Assembly (NCBI GenBank): GCA_930367205.1
Contig: OV884011.1
Coordinates: 119,719,866-119,783,865 of the forward strand
From: Acanthosoma haemorrhoidale
Taxonomy: Eukaryota; Arthropoda; Insecta; Hemiptera; Acanthosomatidae
DNA length: 64,000 nt
Direction of reading: 5' to 3'
Shown piece after piece: positions 13,435 through 24,767 of the stretch. Within the stretch, counting starts at the first letter, position 1. Each line of letters opens with the position of its first letter. Made by a program: the position numbers and the translations under genes. The notes under the pieces were generated by a model that was not told where the DNA came from, ran no database searches, and saw only the letters and a list, made by a program, of their open reading frames with translations.

Positions 13435-14190
13435 GTTGTGGGGCTTTTTAAATTATTTACCACGGATTTTGAGATTCGACTTAAATCTCTACACGAAAGT
13501 TATTTCCTAGATTAAATTTTAAAGTGTTCATTTCTCTAATTGTTTAACAAGTGGATACAAGTACTTTCTCATACTGTAATGCAGAACAAAAATCAATTTA
13601 GATCTGAAGGTAATTCCGATAACTATTTCCTATGTAATGTACTATATTTCCCTAATGCTTAATGCAAAATAATGACGGTTTTGCGTGTAACTACGAAATT
13701 TCGAACATTAGTCTAGGGTGATTTTATATTTGGCTTCCCGTTGATTTTCGCTTTTTTTTATTATTATTTTTATTAGTGGCTGAGATTTGATGAAATATAA
13801 TAATACTGTTTCTGTTCATTTGATCAAAATTTAAGTAAGCGGCTTTGGTGTCATGAATAGGAAGACCAGGGTTCGTGCTAAAATCCGCGGTGGTTTGTTT
13901 ATAGTAGGTAATCATAATACCCTTTGAGTGCGGTAACGCGACATGCTCCAGTCAGATGAAACTAAAGAAGTTGAGACGCAATTAAGTTTGGTTTAGAGTT
14001 GGTGTGTGATAGGTCCAGTGCTTATCTTCTGCTCTAAAAACATCTGGATCCAGAAGACACTCTATTTGTAAATGTGCTCTTTGTTTACACTCATTGTATA
14101 TAATTATAGAAATAAAATTCTTATCCATCTATCTACATTCAATCACTCTTAACATAATTATCGCACTTTTAATGCCGTGTATTCGTTGCT
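13435..14190 (+). repeat. inverted-repeat pair 1, left arm
   Basis: Nearly colinear, with indels, with the reverse complement of 18540-19305. Shared landmarks are a GGCTTTTTAAATTATT end, TTTGATCAAAATTTAAGTAAG, GTCATGAATAGGAAGA, TGATGAAACT, GAGACGCAAT, GGTTTAGAGTTGGTGTGTGA and ATCCATCTATCTAC near the inner end. By eye roughly three quarters of positions match. No coding region is recognised. It contains the hammerhead-core-like motif near 13950-13980. Confidence 0.88.
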
Positions 14191-14660
14191 GATCCTAATT
14201 CTTTGTTCACATTAGCAAAAGGGGCTTTTTTTTTCCTTTCGTCCTGACATAAACATATAATGAACTAGTCGATCCAAAGACCAATAAATAGCCTCGTATT
14301 TTTTTTCTTAATTTAGGATATATATTTTTCTTTATTGAAAAAAAATTACAATTTGCCTTTTCCAGCATTAATAATTGTGCTGAGAGATCATTCATACCTT
14401 ATATACAATTCCATTCATACCTATATACAGTCCATTCATACCTATATACATACAGATTCAGCCCAGGAGCCCCCCCGCCCCCGAAGCCAATCCCCCAGCA
14501 AGCTGGCGGAAAGGCCGGAAGCAGCGAAGCTCCCCCCGCCCCCTCTCCGGCCGTGGCACCATCCGGCGCAGGCCACAGAGAGGGCAAGAGAGCCACACAC
14601 GCTCAGGACATGAGTGGGGATGATGGCCAGTGCCAGGACCCCATGACATAGAATGTCTAT

Positions 14661-17348
14661 TTATAATAGGTCGCGAGGCCACCGCCGTTTTAGGCGTCGA
14701 GGAGGATTGTAAGGATGAATGTTACTGGATATGGAGTCGACCAAAGGATTCGGATGTGCGGAAAGGTTTTGGTGAAATTTGGAAAATCTTGAGGGTATAA
14801 GGTCGAGGACAGTTGGTACATGGAGATCTCTGTGAAGGGATGAGTTTTTAATATAAAAGGGTGCGTTGACTATGGTTCTGAGGACTTTGGATTGAAATGT
14901 TTGGATACGTTTGATGTTCGATGGTTTGGCTGTCCCCCATAACTCTATTCCGTAAGTCCAAATTGGTTTTAATAACTGTTTGTATACGTGGAGTTTGTTT
15001 TCTAGTGTGAGGTTAGAGTTTCTGTTCAGTAGTCTGTATAACTGTCCAAACCGTCTATTCGATTCTTGTCTTTTAAGTCTTGTGTGAGGGTTCCAAGTCA
15101 GTCTTTTGTCTAGATGAAAACCTAGATATCTAACTGTATTGGACATGGGAAGCGGAATTGAATTGAAGGTTACGGACGGGCAGGATCCTCGACGGAGAGT
15201 AAATGTGGTGTGAACGCATTTGCCTTCATTGACCTTGATGCGCCAGATGTTGCACCACTTCTCTATCTTAGTGAGGTGATTTTGGAGGTTGTAGGATGCC
15301 GTTGACGGATTGGGATGTGACGAGAGAATTGCTGTGTCGTCAGCAAAAGTTGCAAGGAAGGTGCTAGGACTTAACGGAATGTCAGCAGTGAAAAGGGTAT
15401 ACAGGATAGGGCCAAGGACGCTGCCTTGAGGAACTCCTGCTTCTATGGGGTAATAATCGGAGTATTCTGAACCACAACGGACCCGAAAGAACCTGTTAGA
15501 CAGATAGGATTGAAGGATTAGATAAAGGGTCTGCGGTAAGGAGATTTTTAGTTTGTAAAGCAAACCTGGGTGCCATACCCGGTCAAAAGCCTGAGCTACG
15601 TCCAAGAAAGCACCCGTGCAGTAGTGTTTGCTTTCAAGTGCGGAGGATATATGGTCAACAACGCGAAGGCCTTGTTGAGCAGTGGAGTGTCTGAAGCGAA
15701 AGCCAAATTGATGGTTAGGAAGAAGGTTTTTGGATTCAACTATAGGCAAAAGGCGTTTGAGTAGGATTCTTTCAAAAACTTTTGAAAGGATTGGAAGTAG
15801 ACTGATTGGGCGGTAAGATGAGGGATCATTTGGGGACTTTCCAGGTTTCTGAAAGAGGACGATAATGGAATATTTCCAGAGAAGTGGGTAGTGGGTGGTT
15901 CTAAGGATACAATTAAATATATAGGTGAGGAAAATTATTGCTTTGGGTGGGAGTTGTCGAAGGATCTGAGCAGTGAGAAGATCGTATCCAGGAGATTTAC
16001 GGAGTGGTAGGTTTTTTAAGTGGTATTGGACCTCGGAGGGATTGACTGCCTTTGGAGGAAGTGAAAGAGGAATCGGAGAAATAAGGAAATCTTCGACCTT
16101 CGTATCGTGGGATGGATTATGCTGGTTGGGATGAGGTGTGAAAGTATGTGAGAGGTGCTGTGCGAATGCTTCAGATCTCTCTCCATCTGACGCAGCCCAG
16201 GACCCATCGCCACGACGAAGTGGATGTGATACATAATGGTATTTTAGGATATTTTGGGTAGCTCTCCAAAGAGAGTTGTCCTGAGTGGATAAAGAGGATA
16301 GGTAAGAATTAAATGTTTGGGATCGGAAGGTTGCCAACTCTCGCTTTAACAATTTACAGTTTTGATTGTAACAGCGGCGATCGGCAGGGTGTCGGGTTCT
16401 TTGCCATAAGGCTTTGGAGCGGCGTTTGATGTGGATAAGGTGGAGTAGGTTTTGAGGTAAAGAAGTTTTGTTCTGGGCATACGGGGAAGGTCGAGGCTTT
16501 GAAGCATTCCATGCACATTGTTGGATTAAGGTAGTAAGGGAATGTACGGCATGGTCTAGATCGTGAGGTGTTTTTAGGGTAACTTTGAGGTCAATGGAAT
16601 TAGTTAGAAGTTCACGGAAGTGGTCCCAGTCGACTGGACCTCTGATGAATGAGGGAGGAGGTAGTTTGGGGATGGGGTGTAACGAAAGAGTGAGGAGTAG
16701 AGGGCTATGGTCGGACGACAGGTCATCGAGCCGTGTAGTGGACGAATTTATCGATCCTATTCCATGGTGGATGAAGAAATCAAGGATGTCAGGATTTCGA
16801 TAGGGATCTGCAGGCCAATAGGTAGGAGTCTGAGGAGGGAGAGGGGTGGAGTTTGTGGATAAGAGTGCAGATAACAAAGCTCGCCCTCGGGAGTTGGTGG
16901 TTCTAGAGCCCCACTGTTGGTGCTTTGCGTTGAAATCTCCACCCACAAGGTAGTGATGTCCAATTGAGTTAAGAAAGGAGGTAAATTGTGAGTTGGAAAT
17001 AGACTTGTTAGGTGGACAATACGCTGCAGCTATGGTGAGGGGGAAGGAAAATGTGCGGATTGACACAGCTGTGGCTTGTAGGAAATCATGGGCAATCAAT
17101 GGGATGATGTGGTGGGAAAGGGAATGGTGGATAAGGACAGCAGTACCAGCATGTGATGTTCCATCAGGGTGGTCTGTTCTGTAAACCTGGTACTGTGGGA
17201 TTTTGAGGGATCTGTTAGCAGTCAGTCGCGTTTCAGTAATGAGTGCAACGTCAATGTTTTTTTCATTTAGTAATGTTGTCAGTTCGTTTGTGTGATTTCG
17301 AACACCATTGGCATTCCAAAGAAGGATAGTTAAGGGTTTTTTATTCAT
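14661..17348 (-). CDS. LINE ORF2: AP-like endonuclease plus reverse transcriptase
   Basis: 895 residues, uninterrupted. The N-terminal exonuclease/endonuclease/phosphatase domain (about 1-220) shows N14 (WNANG), E39 (TETR), D138/N140/H143 (GGDFNAKH), D190 and the SDH at 212-214, so the catalytic set looks complete. The reverse transcriptase (about 450-760) shows SYRPISLLP, LDVAQAF with D583, GVPQGS at 638-643 and the FADD box with D670/D671. The C-terminus ends PPRRLKRRWPRDLL. By family knowledge it nicks target DNA and primes reverse transcription at the nick. The start is set by the ATGA overlap with ORF1. Length and domain order fit the Jockey clade. Confidence 0.95.
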   Translation of the reverse strand: MNKKPLTILLWNANGVRNHTNELTTLLNEKNIDVALITETRLTANRSLKIPQYQVYRTDHPDGTSHAGTAVLIHHSLSHHIIPLIAHDFLQATAVSIRTFSFPLTIAAAYCPPNKSISNSQFTSFLNSIGHHYLVGGDFNAKHQQWGSRTTNSRGRALLSALLSTNSTPLPPQTPTYWPADPYRNPDILDFFIHHGIGSINSSTTRLDDLSSDHSPLLLTLSLHPIPKLPPPSFIRGPVDWDHFRELLTNSIDLKVTLKTPHDLDHAVHSLTTLIQQCAWNASKPRPSPYAQNKTSLPQNLLHLIHIKRRSKALWQRTRHPADRRCYNQNCKLLKRELATFRSQTFNSYLSSLSTQDNSLWRATQNILKYHYVSHPLRRGDGSWAASDGERSEAFAQHLSHTFTPHPNQHNPSHDTKVEDFLISPIPLSLPPKAVNPSEVQYHLKNLPLRKSPGYDLLTAQILRQLPPKAIIFLTYIFNCILRTTHYPLLWKYSIIVLFQKPGKSPNDPSSYRPISLLPILSKVFERILLKRLLPIVESKNLLPNHQFGFRFRHSTAQQGLRVVDHISSALESKHYCTGAFLDVAQAFDRVWHPGLLYKLKISLPQTLYLILQSYLSNRFFRVRCGSEYSDYYPIEAGVPQGSVLGPILYTLFTADIPLSPSTFLATFADDTAILSSHPNPSTASYNLQNHLTKIEKWCNIWRIKVNEGKCVHTTFTLRRGSCPSVTFNSIPLPMSNTVRYLGFHLDKRLTWNPHTRLKRQESNRRFGQLYRLLNRNSNLTLENKLHVYKQLLKPIWTYGIELWGTAKPSNIKRIQTFQSKVLRTIVNAPFYIKNSSLHRDLHVPTVLDLIPSRFSKFHQNLSAHPNPLVDSISSNIHPYNPPRRLKRRWPRDLL

Positions 17349-17968
17349 TTGGGAGAGCTTGGTATGAGGTGGGAAACAAGGTTGGTGAGAAGTGAAATAA
17401 GAGGAGTGATAAGAGTTCTGAAGTCGGTGAGAAAGGATGTAAGAAGGCTAGTGAGATCTGTGGAGTTGGGAGGGGGAGGAATTTGGTGTATGTGAGGCTG
17501 AGGTAAATGCTGTGGTTGAGGGAGGGGAGGAGGCGGTGCCTCGGATAATGTCTTGCGTCCACCTGACACTATGTTGGCGAATGAAGTGGAGTCATTCACT
17601 TCTCTGGCTGGAACGCTTCGCGGTTTCACTACTTGTTCTACCACGAGTGGGCGGCGTTGTTGTTGGAGGCGGTTCTTCAGCACTTTATATGCCTCGCAGC
17701 CTTTGTAGTTGGCAGGGTGGTCTTGCTGACACAAGGCACATACAGCGGGGGATTGGCGAGGCTTCTTGCAAAGCTCGCTCTTGTGCTTGTCTCCGCACTT
17801 CACACACCTAGGTATGTGGTGACAGTACGAACGACTGTGGCCATATTCCTGGCAGTTGTGGCACTGAACTATGTCACGCCTGGGATGTGATTTTTCCACC
17901 TTTACTCTAGTGTAGTAGAGGTAGTTCACATTTTTTCTTAATTTAAACGTTTTTTTATTTACACACAT
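17345..17968 (-). CDS. LINE ORF1 (gag-like zinc-knuckle protein), 5'-truncated
   Basis: 207 codons from the first ATG in the surviving sequence; the true N-terminus is probably lost. Three CCHC knuckles are visible: C36/C39/H44/C49 (CX2CX4HX4C), C55/C58/H62/C67 and C77/C80/H84/C91, the triple arrangement usual in Jockey-group ORF1 proteins, which bind element RNA. A Pro-rich stretch follows (about residues 145-165) and then a Leu/Thr/Ser-rich tail. The stop TGA overlaps the ORF2 start as ATGA, implying reinitiation or another coupled mechanism for ORF2 translation. The first 25 or so residues may read into flanking DNA in part. Confidence 0.8.
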   Translation of the reverse strand: MCVNKKTFKLRKNVNYLYYTRVKVEKSHPRRDIVQCHNCQEYGHSRSYCHHIPRCVKCGDKHKSELCKKPRQSPAVCALCQQDHPANYKGCEAYKVLKNRLQQQRRPLVVEQVVKPRSVPAREVNDSTSFANIVSGGRKTLSEAPPPPLPQPQHLPQPHIHQIPPPPNSTDLTSLLTSFLTDFRTLITPLISLLTNLVSHLIPSSPK

Positions 17969-18539
17969 TAACTTCTTTTTAATTAATAAAAAGTTTATAA
18001 AAAAAAAAAAACAAAAAAAAAAACGTTGTAAGAGAATGGATAATATCCAGAGACACTTAAAGTTGTAATCATGAAAACTTTTTAAACGATTGTAAAAAAA
18101 ACAAAAAAACTACTTGGTATTTTTTACCAAAACTGCTTCATTTTGTTTGTTAAAACTTGGCTACGGACAATAATTTTCACTATAAATATCCTGGATCCTT
18201 ATCTCAAGCAAAAAAAAAAAAAAAAAAAACTTGGCATGGATACCTAGTTCCTTTATTTGGTATCAAGCAGTTCCTGGAACGAGTAAACACACGTCGACAC
18301 TGCTTTACTTCTTTACTTTCTGAATTTTCTTCATTTAGTAGGAATATCATGTAATTATAAATTATTTAAATTAAATCCATTAATAGTGCTCACACTAAAT
18401 GAATATACGAGGAGTGGTTGTTGGATGGTCGCTAAATGTTTGTGGGAGCTTTACTTAATAAACATTGAATGCACATTATACAACACGAAAACTGTTTTAA
18501 TAAATCACAGATAAACACTGGACCAAGTCTATCACACAC

Positions 18540-19305
18540 TAATGGCATGAAATGTACGATAGTTATGTTAAAAGTTATTGAACGTAGATAGATGGATAAT
18601 AATCTTATTTCTAAAATGATGCATACTGAGCGTAACAAAACAAAGAGTGCATCTATAAATAGACTTTATCTGCTGCAGCTAAATGTCGTTGTACTTAAAA
18701 TACAAGATAAACACTGCACCTATCACACACCAACTCTAAACCAAATTTTATTGCGTCTCGACTTCCATAGTTTCATCAGGCCGGAGCTTTCGCGTTACCC
18801 AAATCAAAGGGTTAACTATTATTATTACTTACCAGAAACAAACCAGTGCGGATTTTAGTACGAGCCTATGGGGCCCTGGATGAGTCTTCCTATTTATGAC
18901 ACCAAAGCCACTTACTTAAATTTTGATCAAATGAACAGAAACAGTATTATTATATTTCATCAAATCTCAGACACTAATAAAAATAATAATAAAAAAAGCG
19001 AAAATAAACGGGAAGCCAAATATAAAATCAGCTTAGACTAATGCTTGGAATTTCGTAATTACTCGCCGTCATTAATTTGCTTTAAGCATTAGGGAAAAAT
19101 AATATATTACATAAGAAATAATTCTCGGGATTACCTTCATATCTAATTTGATTTTCATTTTTTATTGCAGAGTGAGAAATTACTTTTTTTACCAATTACA
19201 GAAATGAATAATTTAAAATTTAATCTAGAAAATAACTATTCGTGCACCTTTGTGTAGGCATTGGAATCGAATCTCAAACTCCAGGGTGAATAATTTAAAA
19301 AGCCT
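18540..19305 (-). repeat. inverted-repeat pair 1, right arm
   Basis: Reverse-complement copy of 13435-14190. Just inside the arm, at 18509-18539, AGATAAACACTGGACCAAG and ATCACACAC repeat a piece of the arm found at 18705-18730. This partial tandem duplication recalls the tandem terminal repeats of Penelope-like elements. Confidence 0.88.
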
Positions 19306-21694
19306 ACGATTCAAGATTTTGTGAAAATCATAATTATAACAAATTTAACAGCGGAATAGCAATAATACACAATATTGTGAAACTTCGGTTTGGTAGTAAT
19401 TTAACCAATGTACTTTAAACAATAATACTTCAAACTTGTCACCTGAAACGTGATAAAATATTCAAATATAGACTTTTTCCGAGAATGGATAATACCATTA
19501 GTATTCCATTAACACTTAACTGCCCATTAAAAATTTTGAGAACTAACGAGTTTTCCTTGGGAAGTAAACGAGTGGAGGCACTCATTACTGCTGTAGAGAA
19601 AACTAAAGGCCAGTTAACTGAAGAATATCGTGTCCAACTTTTAATTGGTATTCTTCTATAGTAACATTGATTTTTAGCATCGATCAAACAAACAGGCCAC
19701 CTAACGTGGCTGCCCTTTGAATAGTCTTCTCTGCCACAGAGTTACCTGAAATCAAGTAGGTATTTTCAGCTCTTTATTTTATAAATTAATATTTAAAAAA
19801 CCAAACTCCGATTATTACTCGATGTTAAAAAATTAGTTATCATTCAGTCAATTATTTCTATATACCACGATTTGAGTCTAGTGAAATTTATAATGTGTTG
19901 GCGTTTTCGTATATGATAACGGTGATGAAAACTGATATTTGGTTTTAATAATTTTAATCAGCCAGCTTCAGGTTTTATCAGAGGTTGTTTCGGGGTGGGG
20001 AATTTTATGGACACTTACCTTATGATCCATCAGGTTGAATGAAACGACAAACTATGCCGCCTAATAAGTATGATCAAATGTTTTTTTGTTCCATCTACCT
20101 AAGCCGATCCTCCATTAAATATCCAATTAAATGGTACCAATTATTAATAACTACACCAGCCAATACGATTTTGGCTATAGGAACGTCGCTAGGTAAGTCT
20201 AAAATCTGTTGTTTTTCCTATGAATTACAAACAGTTTACGAACAATTATCGCTATATTTAACGGTTTTAGGATATTAAACAATAATAAATAGTCCAGTTA
20301 TTTCCAACAATAAATTCAGATCTGAAACCCATTTTTCTATCACGTCTTCGTGAAAAATGGGCCATGTAAATGGGATATGAATGGGGCACACATGGGATGT
20401 GGGGGAGGATGGCTCCCGTCGTACGATGGTCATCATCTCCAGATGAAATGGCACATATTATCCAAAAAAAATTAAGTGGAAATGAAAATGGTATTAACAT
20501 CATCAAAATCAGCTGAAGGATTACTAGACAATCAAAAAACATGGATGTCAGTAAAATACCTTCATTCCCATATCAATAATGTATATGTGCAAATGTTATG
20601 AATTACAATGAACACTTTTTTTTTTTTTTCTAAGCTCTCTAGTTAGAAGGTTAGGGATGAGGGAAAAATAAGGAATATTCGGGTTGAGCTGATCCTTGTA
20701 CTAGGAGTACCTGCTTGAAGGTGGTGTGAGAGGATTAAGGAGTGCGGGAAGCCGCGGTAGAGGTTGAGTGATGAACACCTTTTTCGGTACTTGTTTCAAT
20801 TAATGTCTAAATATCTTCGTTCATGAGAATAGGGAAGTTAATTGGAATTATTTTTAACCAATAACTAGATAAAATTTATCGATGAAAACAGTCAGTAATA
20901 TCTGAATACGGAATATATTCGGGTCGTTTAGTTTTTAGTGTTAATCCATGAGACCAATGAATGCAATCTAAAAGTTTTATAGGCCAATTTAATTCAGGAT
21001 TTCTTATTATGTATTACGTATGCGGTCATAAACCACACAATTATCGTATTATAAAATTAGAACTTGTGGAAAAGGGGGCATAAAAATGAAAATTTATGCA
21101 GTTATTATTTGCATTTGACCTAGCTGTTGAACGTTGCATGTCGAACCGCCCTTTTCGAAGGCCTTGAGTTTTTTGGTTTTAACAACCACCCTTGGCTAAC
21201 TAGTTCCAGGTCCGAACTATCAGTCGTGCCTCGTACCCCACAGCCGAATCACATTAGCCCTTCGGAAGAAAAAACACGACCTGCTTGGGGAAAAATTATT
21301 CCACTTTTAAAAATATCCAACAGTTAAAATTCAGACGTTAATATGCTATGGGGTTGGTGCATCAACTTGAGTTGTGCGTGCCTAGAGGGTGTTGGAGCCC
21401 GGTTTAAAGGTCAAACATAGGACCGATATAGGAGGCAGTGACTCCGAAGTCACCCACCAGACATGAAAACACGAGAAGTTTCAATGCTCTGCCCAAGATA
21501 GTGTTTAGCTACTCCTACCTATAAACTTCATTCAATAGTGACTTTGCTTCAATCAGATATTTCGCATGATACTGATTCAGTTTGTATAAGTTGGCTCAGA
21601 TTAATAAAGTATATCAATACGTTTGTATTACTGCTCCATGAATCTGAAGGAGATAATACAAGTTCATATCCAGAATGGTTCACTAAATAAAAAA
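19306..21694. other. AT-rich intergenic DNA
   Basis: No gene is recognised. A GC-richer stretch follows a T tract at about 20610-20790 and may be a minus-strand retroposon end, but no partner copy is present. Frames at 19439-19687, 20039-20278, 20267-20542 and 21127-21327 have no recognisable domains. Confidence 0.4.
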
Positions 21695-21975
21695 TGTCTC
21701 CCTGTTCTAGTGGTTAGCGTACTGACTCTTGAGACCTTGGTTCAATCCCCGGTTCACCTTAGGGGTTTTCTTTGGATAATTGGGGGTAACTTGTGAGGTT
21801 GCGTTTCTAGGTACTTGCAAAAGAACCTAGCGAATCCGATTAAGAAAACTGAGTTTAGTATTGAGAGGTTGTCACTTCTCAACTAAGCTTTACTAGTGCT
21901 AACCACACAAGAACCTCTATGCCTACCAACTAAAGCAACAACCCTACGTCTTCAGCAAGCGTGGCACCACAGAAT
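21695..21975 (+). mobile_element. tRNA-derived SINE-like unit
   Basis: TCTAGTGGTTAGCG (21706-21719) is a good pol III A box and GGTTCAATCCC (21739-21749) a good B box. Only 19 bases separate them, too few for a normal tRNA, and the acceptor stem does not close. A non-tRNA body continues to about 21975. This fits a tRNA-derived SINE or a decayed tRNA pseudogene. Confidence 0.5.
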
Positions 21976-23150
21976 CATTTATTTATTACATTGTGGTAAA
22001 TATTTTATAATTGGTAAATATTAATTAGACTTTCGATGAAAGTTACTTGAATAAAGTAGTATACCGCCCAGTCCTATTACTCTACTGAAATAATATAATT
22101 AATAAATTCGAGAGGGGATTTCTACAATGTATAAAATATGTATCACCTTATAAAATATAAAAACAGATATTAGGAACACGGATCTGTTTACTTATTTTGG
22201 TTAAATGCTTTTTTATGTAAAGTCGAAAATATATTGCCAACTTTCAAGTTTATTCCTTTAGACCAAGGAAAACTACATTAATAAGTAAGGAAATATTTTT
22301 CAATTTATAGATCTTGGGTGATTTCTTACAGGATCTGTAGTTACCTTCTTAATTAGGAATAAAACAGTTAAATATCTGAATTTGACTTCCGTCAAACTGT
22401 TGATATTACTAGTCTGTGGGCTATCAACAAGCAAATAAGTAAATATCATTATTGAAGAATGTTTCTTCATTTATGTGGTTCATATTAATCTTTATAGCAG
22501 TTTGTTGCTAGTAAATATAAAAAAAAAAAAACAGTTATACAGACCTTCATCTAAGCAGCATGTGGCCTAATCAGTGCCAGTTTAGTTTTTTGATCTTGTT
22601 TGTGTGTGGTTTTCAAATACAGACAGTTTTTAATCCTCCTGTATACTACTCACCTTCTTGCTTCCTAAAACATCCTTTATAGTTAATGATTAGGGCTGGC
22701 ATGAGATGCAGTTAGATGAGATAAGCGCATTAATTTTACGATGTTTAATTGTTGCATCATTTTATTTATTATTGCGAAATTAACTCTTCAAATAGCCACT
22801 ACAACAGTAAACCTGTGTTAATTGACGTGTGTACACCTTTAGGCGTCTGGGGCGTCGTAAATATTTCAAACGCATCAATAGCGTAATTCAAAGGGGAGGT
22901 ATAAGTTAGGTATAAGGAGTATAATGTATAAGTCATTAATATAAACAAGTTTAAGTCAGATAAAAATGCTTTACTTCGCTGGACAGGAATTTCATATCTT
23001 CTCGCAAGTCACTGATACGTAAAGCATAGATGGTCTAGACCTAAAAATGCTCATGTTAAAATTTTTTTAGCGTGCAATCAGTAATTGATTAAATACAACG
23101 ATTAATAATGAAACCACAAAAGGAAGTAGACAGATGCGTGTTAATTGATT
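21976..23150. other. AT-rich intergenic DNA, nothing recognised
   Basis: No ORF, RNA gene or shared repeat is evident. Confidence 0.4.
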
Positions 23151-23470
23151 ACACAGCCCCTCGCTATTGAATCACGTTATCGATGCTCTTGGAATATTTA
23201 CGACGCTCCAGAAGCCCGAGGGAGGACTTACGACACGTTTGTGCCGATGTCCAGTGCTATCTTCAACGTGCATGCCGACAAGCCGCGAATGCATTAGTGT
23301 TTTGTAATCGAATTGTTTGGCCTCGCTCCGGACAAATTCCCTCAGACGTCTATCGCTATAACCGCATTATGGAAGCGCGGCCGATGTGTAATCAAATGGG
23401 AGTCCACGGTTTCATGTCAACGTAATCCTATTGCTGTTGGCTACTCAGCTGCATTGGATCGGAGTTCATC
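23150..23470. other. GC-richer, CpG-containing island
   Basis: An 80-codon plus-strand frame (23183-23425) spans nearly the whole island and contains many CpGs, unlike the flanks. The peptide is Arg/Cys-rich and matches no family I recognise. A coding exon, a conserved non-coding element or an old element are all possible. Confidence 0.3.
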
Positions 23471-23640
23471 GACTAGATAAAAAAAAATTTTTTTTGCATC
23501 ATTTTCAATATCAAATATAAGACAGAATTTCCTCTGGAAGACGTTTTTTTCTGAGCAGCCAAAAAACCCATAGCACAGGAACCCAAATATATCCTAAAGA
23601 AAAGAAGTTTGCTTAAAAGATGAAATATTAACATGCTAAC

Positions 23641-23815
23641 AACTTTATTATGATGAAATTACAATCTGCCTTTACTTAATAGGCAATAAATAATTGAGAT
23701 AAGTGTTTTCATTCATACCATATTTACAATTCATCATTCGCTCGCACATTCATACAATATTTACAAACAGCCCAGGGGCCCCCCAAGTTCACACGGTTGT
23801 TGCCTCCCTCACAAG
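23641..23815 (-). mobile_element. 3' UTR-only copy of the Jockey LINE family
   Basis: Only the last 170 or so bases of the 3' UTR remain: GGGGCCCCTGGGCTGTTTG, a TATGAATG-type unit, then GGCAGATTGTAATTTCATC and the ATAATAAAGTTGTT terminus. It closely matches the tail at 11244-11475. Confidence 0.8.
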
Positions 23816-23994
23816 CATTGGAATTACCCATAGAAACAATTGCAAAATGTTTTTTATAAGGCCATAGTAAGCTGATAGATTGGAAGAAATTTCTTCATAG
23901 GCCAATTGGGCAAAAGTGGCTTCTATGGGGGCAATTCATTACACATACTAATAACCATTTCCTAAATAAGGTTCGGTGTTACAAGGACTACTAA

Positions 23995-24290
23995 GTGCGA
24001 AGACTTTTGTAAGAAGAGGGACAACATTAAACACGAATCAGTCTAGATCAACACTTACGTAGACTACAGCTGCCTAATTTAAATGGGTTCTAGTCAGTCT
24101 GGGAGAGAGTTTATTGTTTTCAAGTTAAACTTTTTAGGGGAAATCAGCAATTCTTTAATCATATTTAATATGATAGATATGTTCCATTCAAATAAGTAAC
24201 CTTTCTTAATGTAATATGATACTTAATTAGAAAAATATGCTTGGTTCGTAAGCGTCAAATATACCAAACAGGTAAATAAAAATTAGGGGA
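23995..24290 (+). repeat. inverted-repeat pair 2, left arm
   Basis: Its reverse complement aligns with 28035-28290. Shared blocks include TATTTGAATGGAACAT, AATTGCTGATTT, AATTAGGCAGCTGTAG, CTACG and, at the inner end, a TTGA(C/A)GCTTA(C/T)GAA stretch. Divergence is moderate with several indels. The outer limit is uncertain. Confidence 0.78.
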
Positions 24291-24767
24291 CATACCAATA
24301 AAATAAGAAATCTCTACCTGTCAAGCGGACCTGGCGGGAAGTCGGGATCTTCTACGTATACGATTAAGTGCTCGTAGCCAGCTATATCTCCAAAATTAAC
24401 GAGAGTTAAAAAACCTTTATTTGTTCATATAGAAACGTTTAAATTTAAAATATAATGATAATTGCTAACTACTTAACTTCTGCAACTGGGACTTCTGCAA
24501 GTGTCGGCGTATACGAAGGCACCTTATATAGTGTTTCTACACTGCCCCACAAAAAATTCGTTAGCAAAGTTATTAAAAAATAAGCACACGATAAAAAGTT
24601 CACTATTTAATGTAAATAATCTGACAAGGGAAGCGACTTGTTTTCTTTTCAATAAAGAGCTTTGTTCACCTTATTTAACCCTATATGTTATTGGGTAAAC
24701 AAAATCTAAAACATTTTTTCATCATTCGCTATTGTAGTTCTTGTGTAACTCTAAACAAATAGCAAAA

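Larger units (their letters stand above)
14335..17985 (-). mobile_element. Jockey-clade non-LTR retrotransposon, 5'-truncated
   Basis: A LINE in minus orientation: partial gag-like ORF1, intact ORF2, then a 3' UTR of about 325 bases ending TTTTTCAATAAAG near 14335. The UTR contains two tandem copies of a GTATATAGGTATGAATGGA unit (about 14399-14455). The 5' junction is placed near 17985 because upstream sequence turns into T-runs with no coding potential. ORF1 lacks the N-terminal region normal for this clade. No target-site duplication could be found by eye. It sits between the two arms of an inverted repeat (13435-14190 and 18540-19305). The undamaged ORF2 suggests a fairly recent insertion. 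Confidence 0.9.

Noticed and set aside
13724..13915. 63-codon minus-strand frame in repeat arm 1
   Set aside because: The homologous right arm (about 18.84-19.02 kb) carries stops and frameshifts at the matching positions, so it is not under coding constraint.
14399..14682. Pro/Arg-rich frames near 14.5 kb
   Set aside because: They fall in the GC-rich 3' UTR of the LINE.
14661..17348. Long ORF as a host gene
   Set aside because: Its endonuclease and reverse-transcriptase motifs, and the broken copies nearby, show that it is a LINE ORF2.
21700..21770. Functional tRNA gene
   Set aside because: Pol III boxes are present, but box spacing is too short and no acceptor stem forms.
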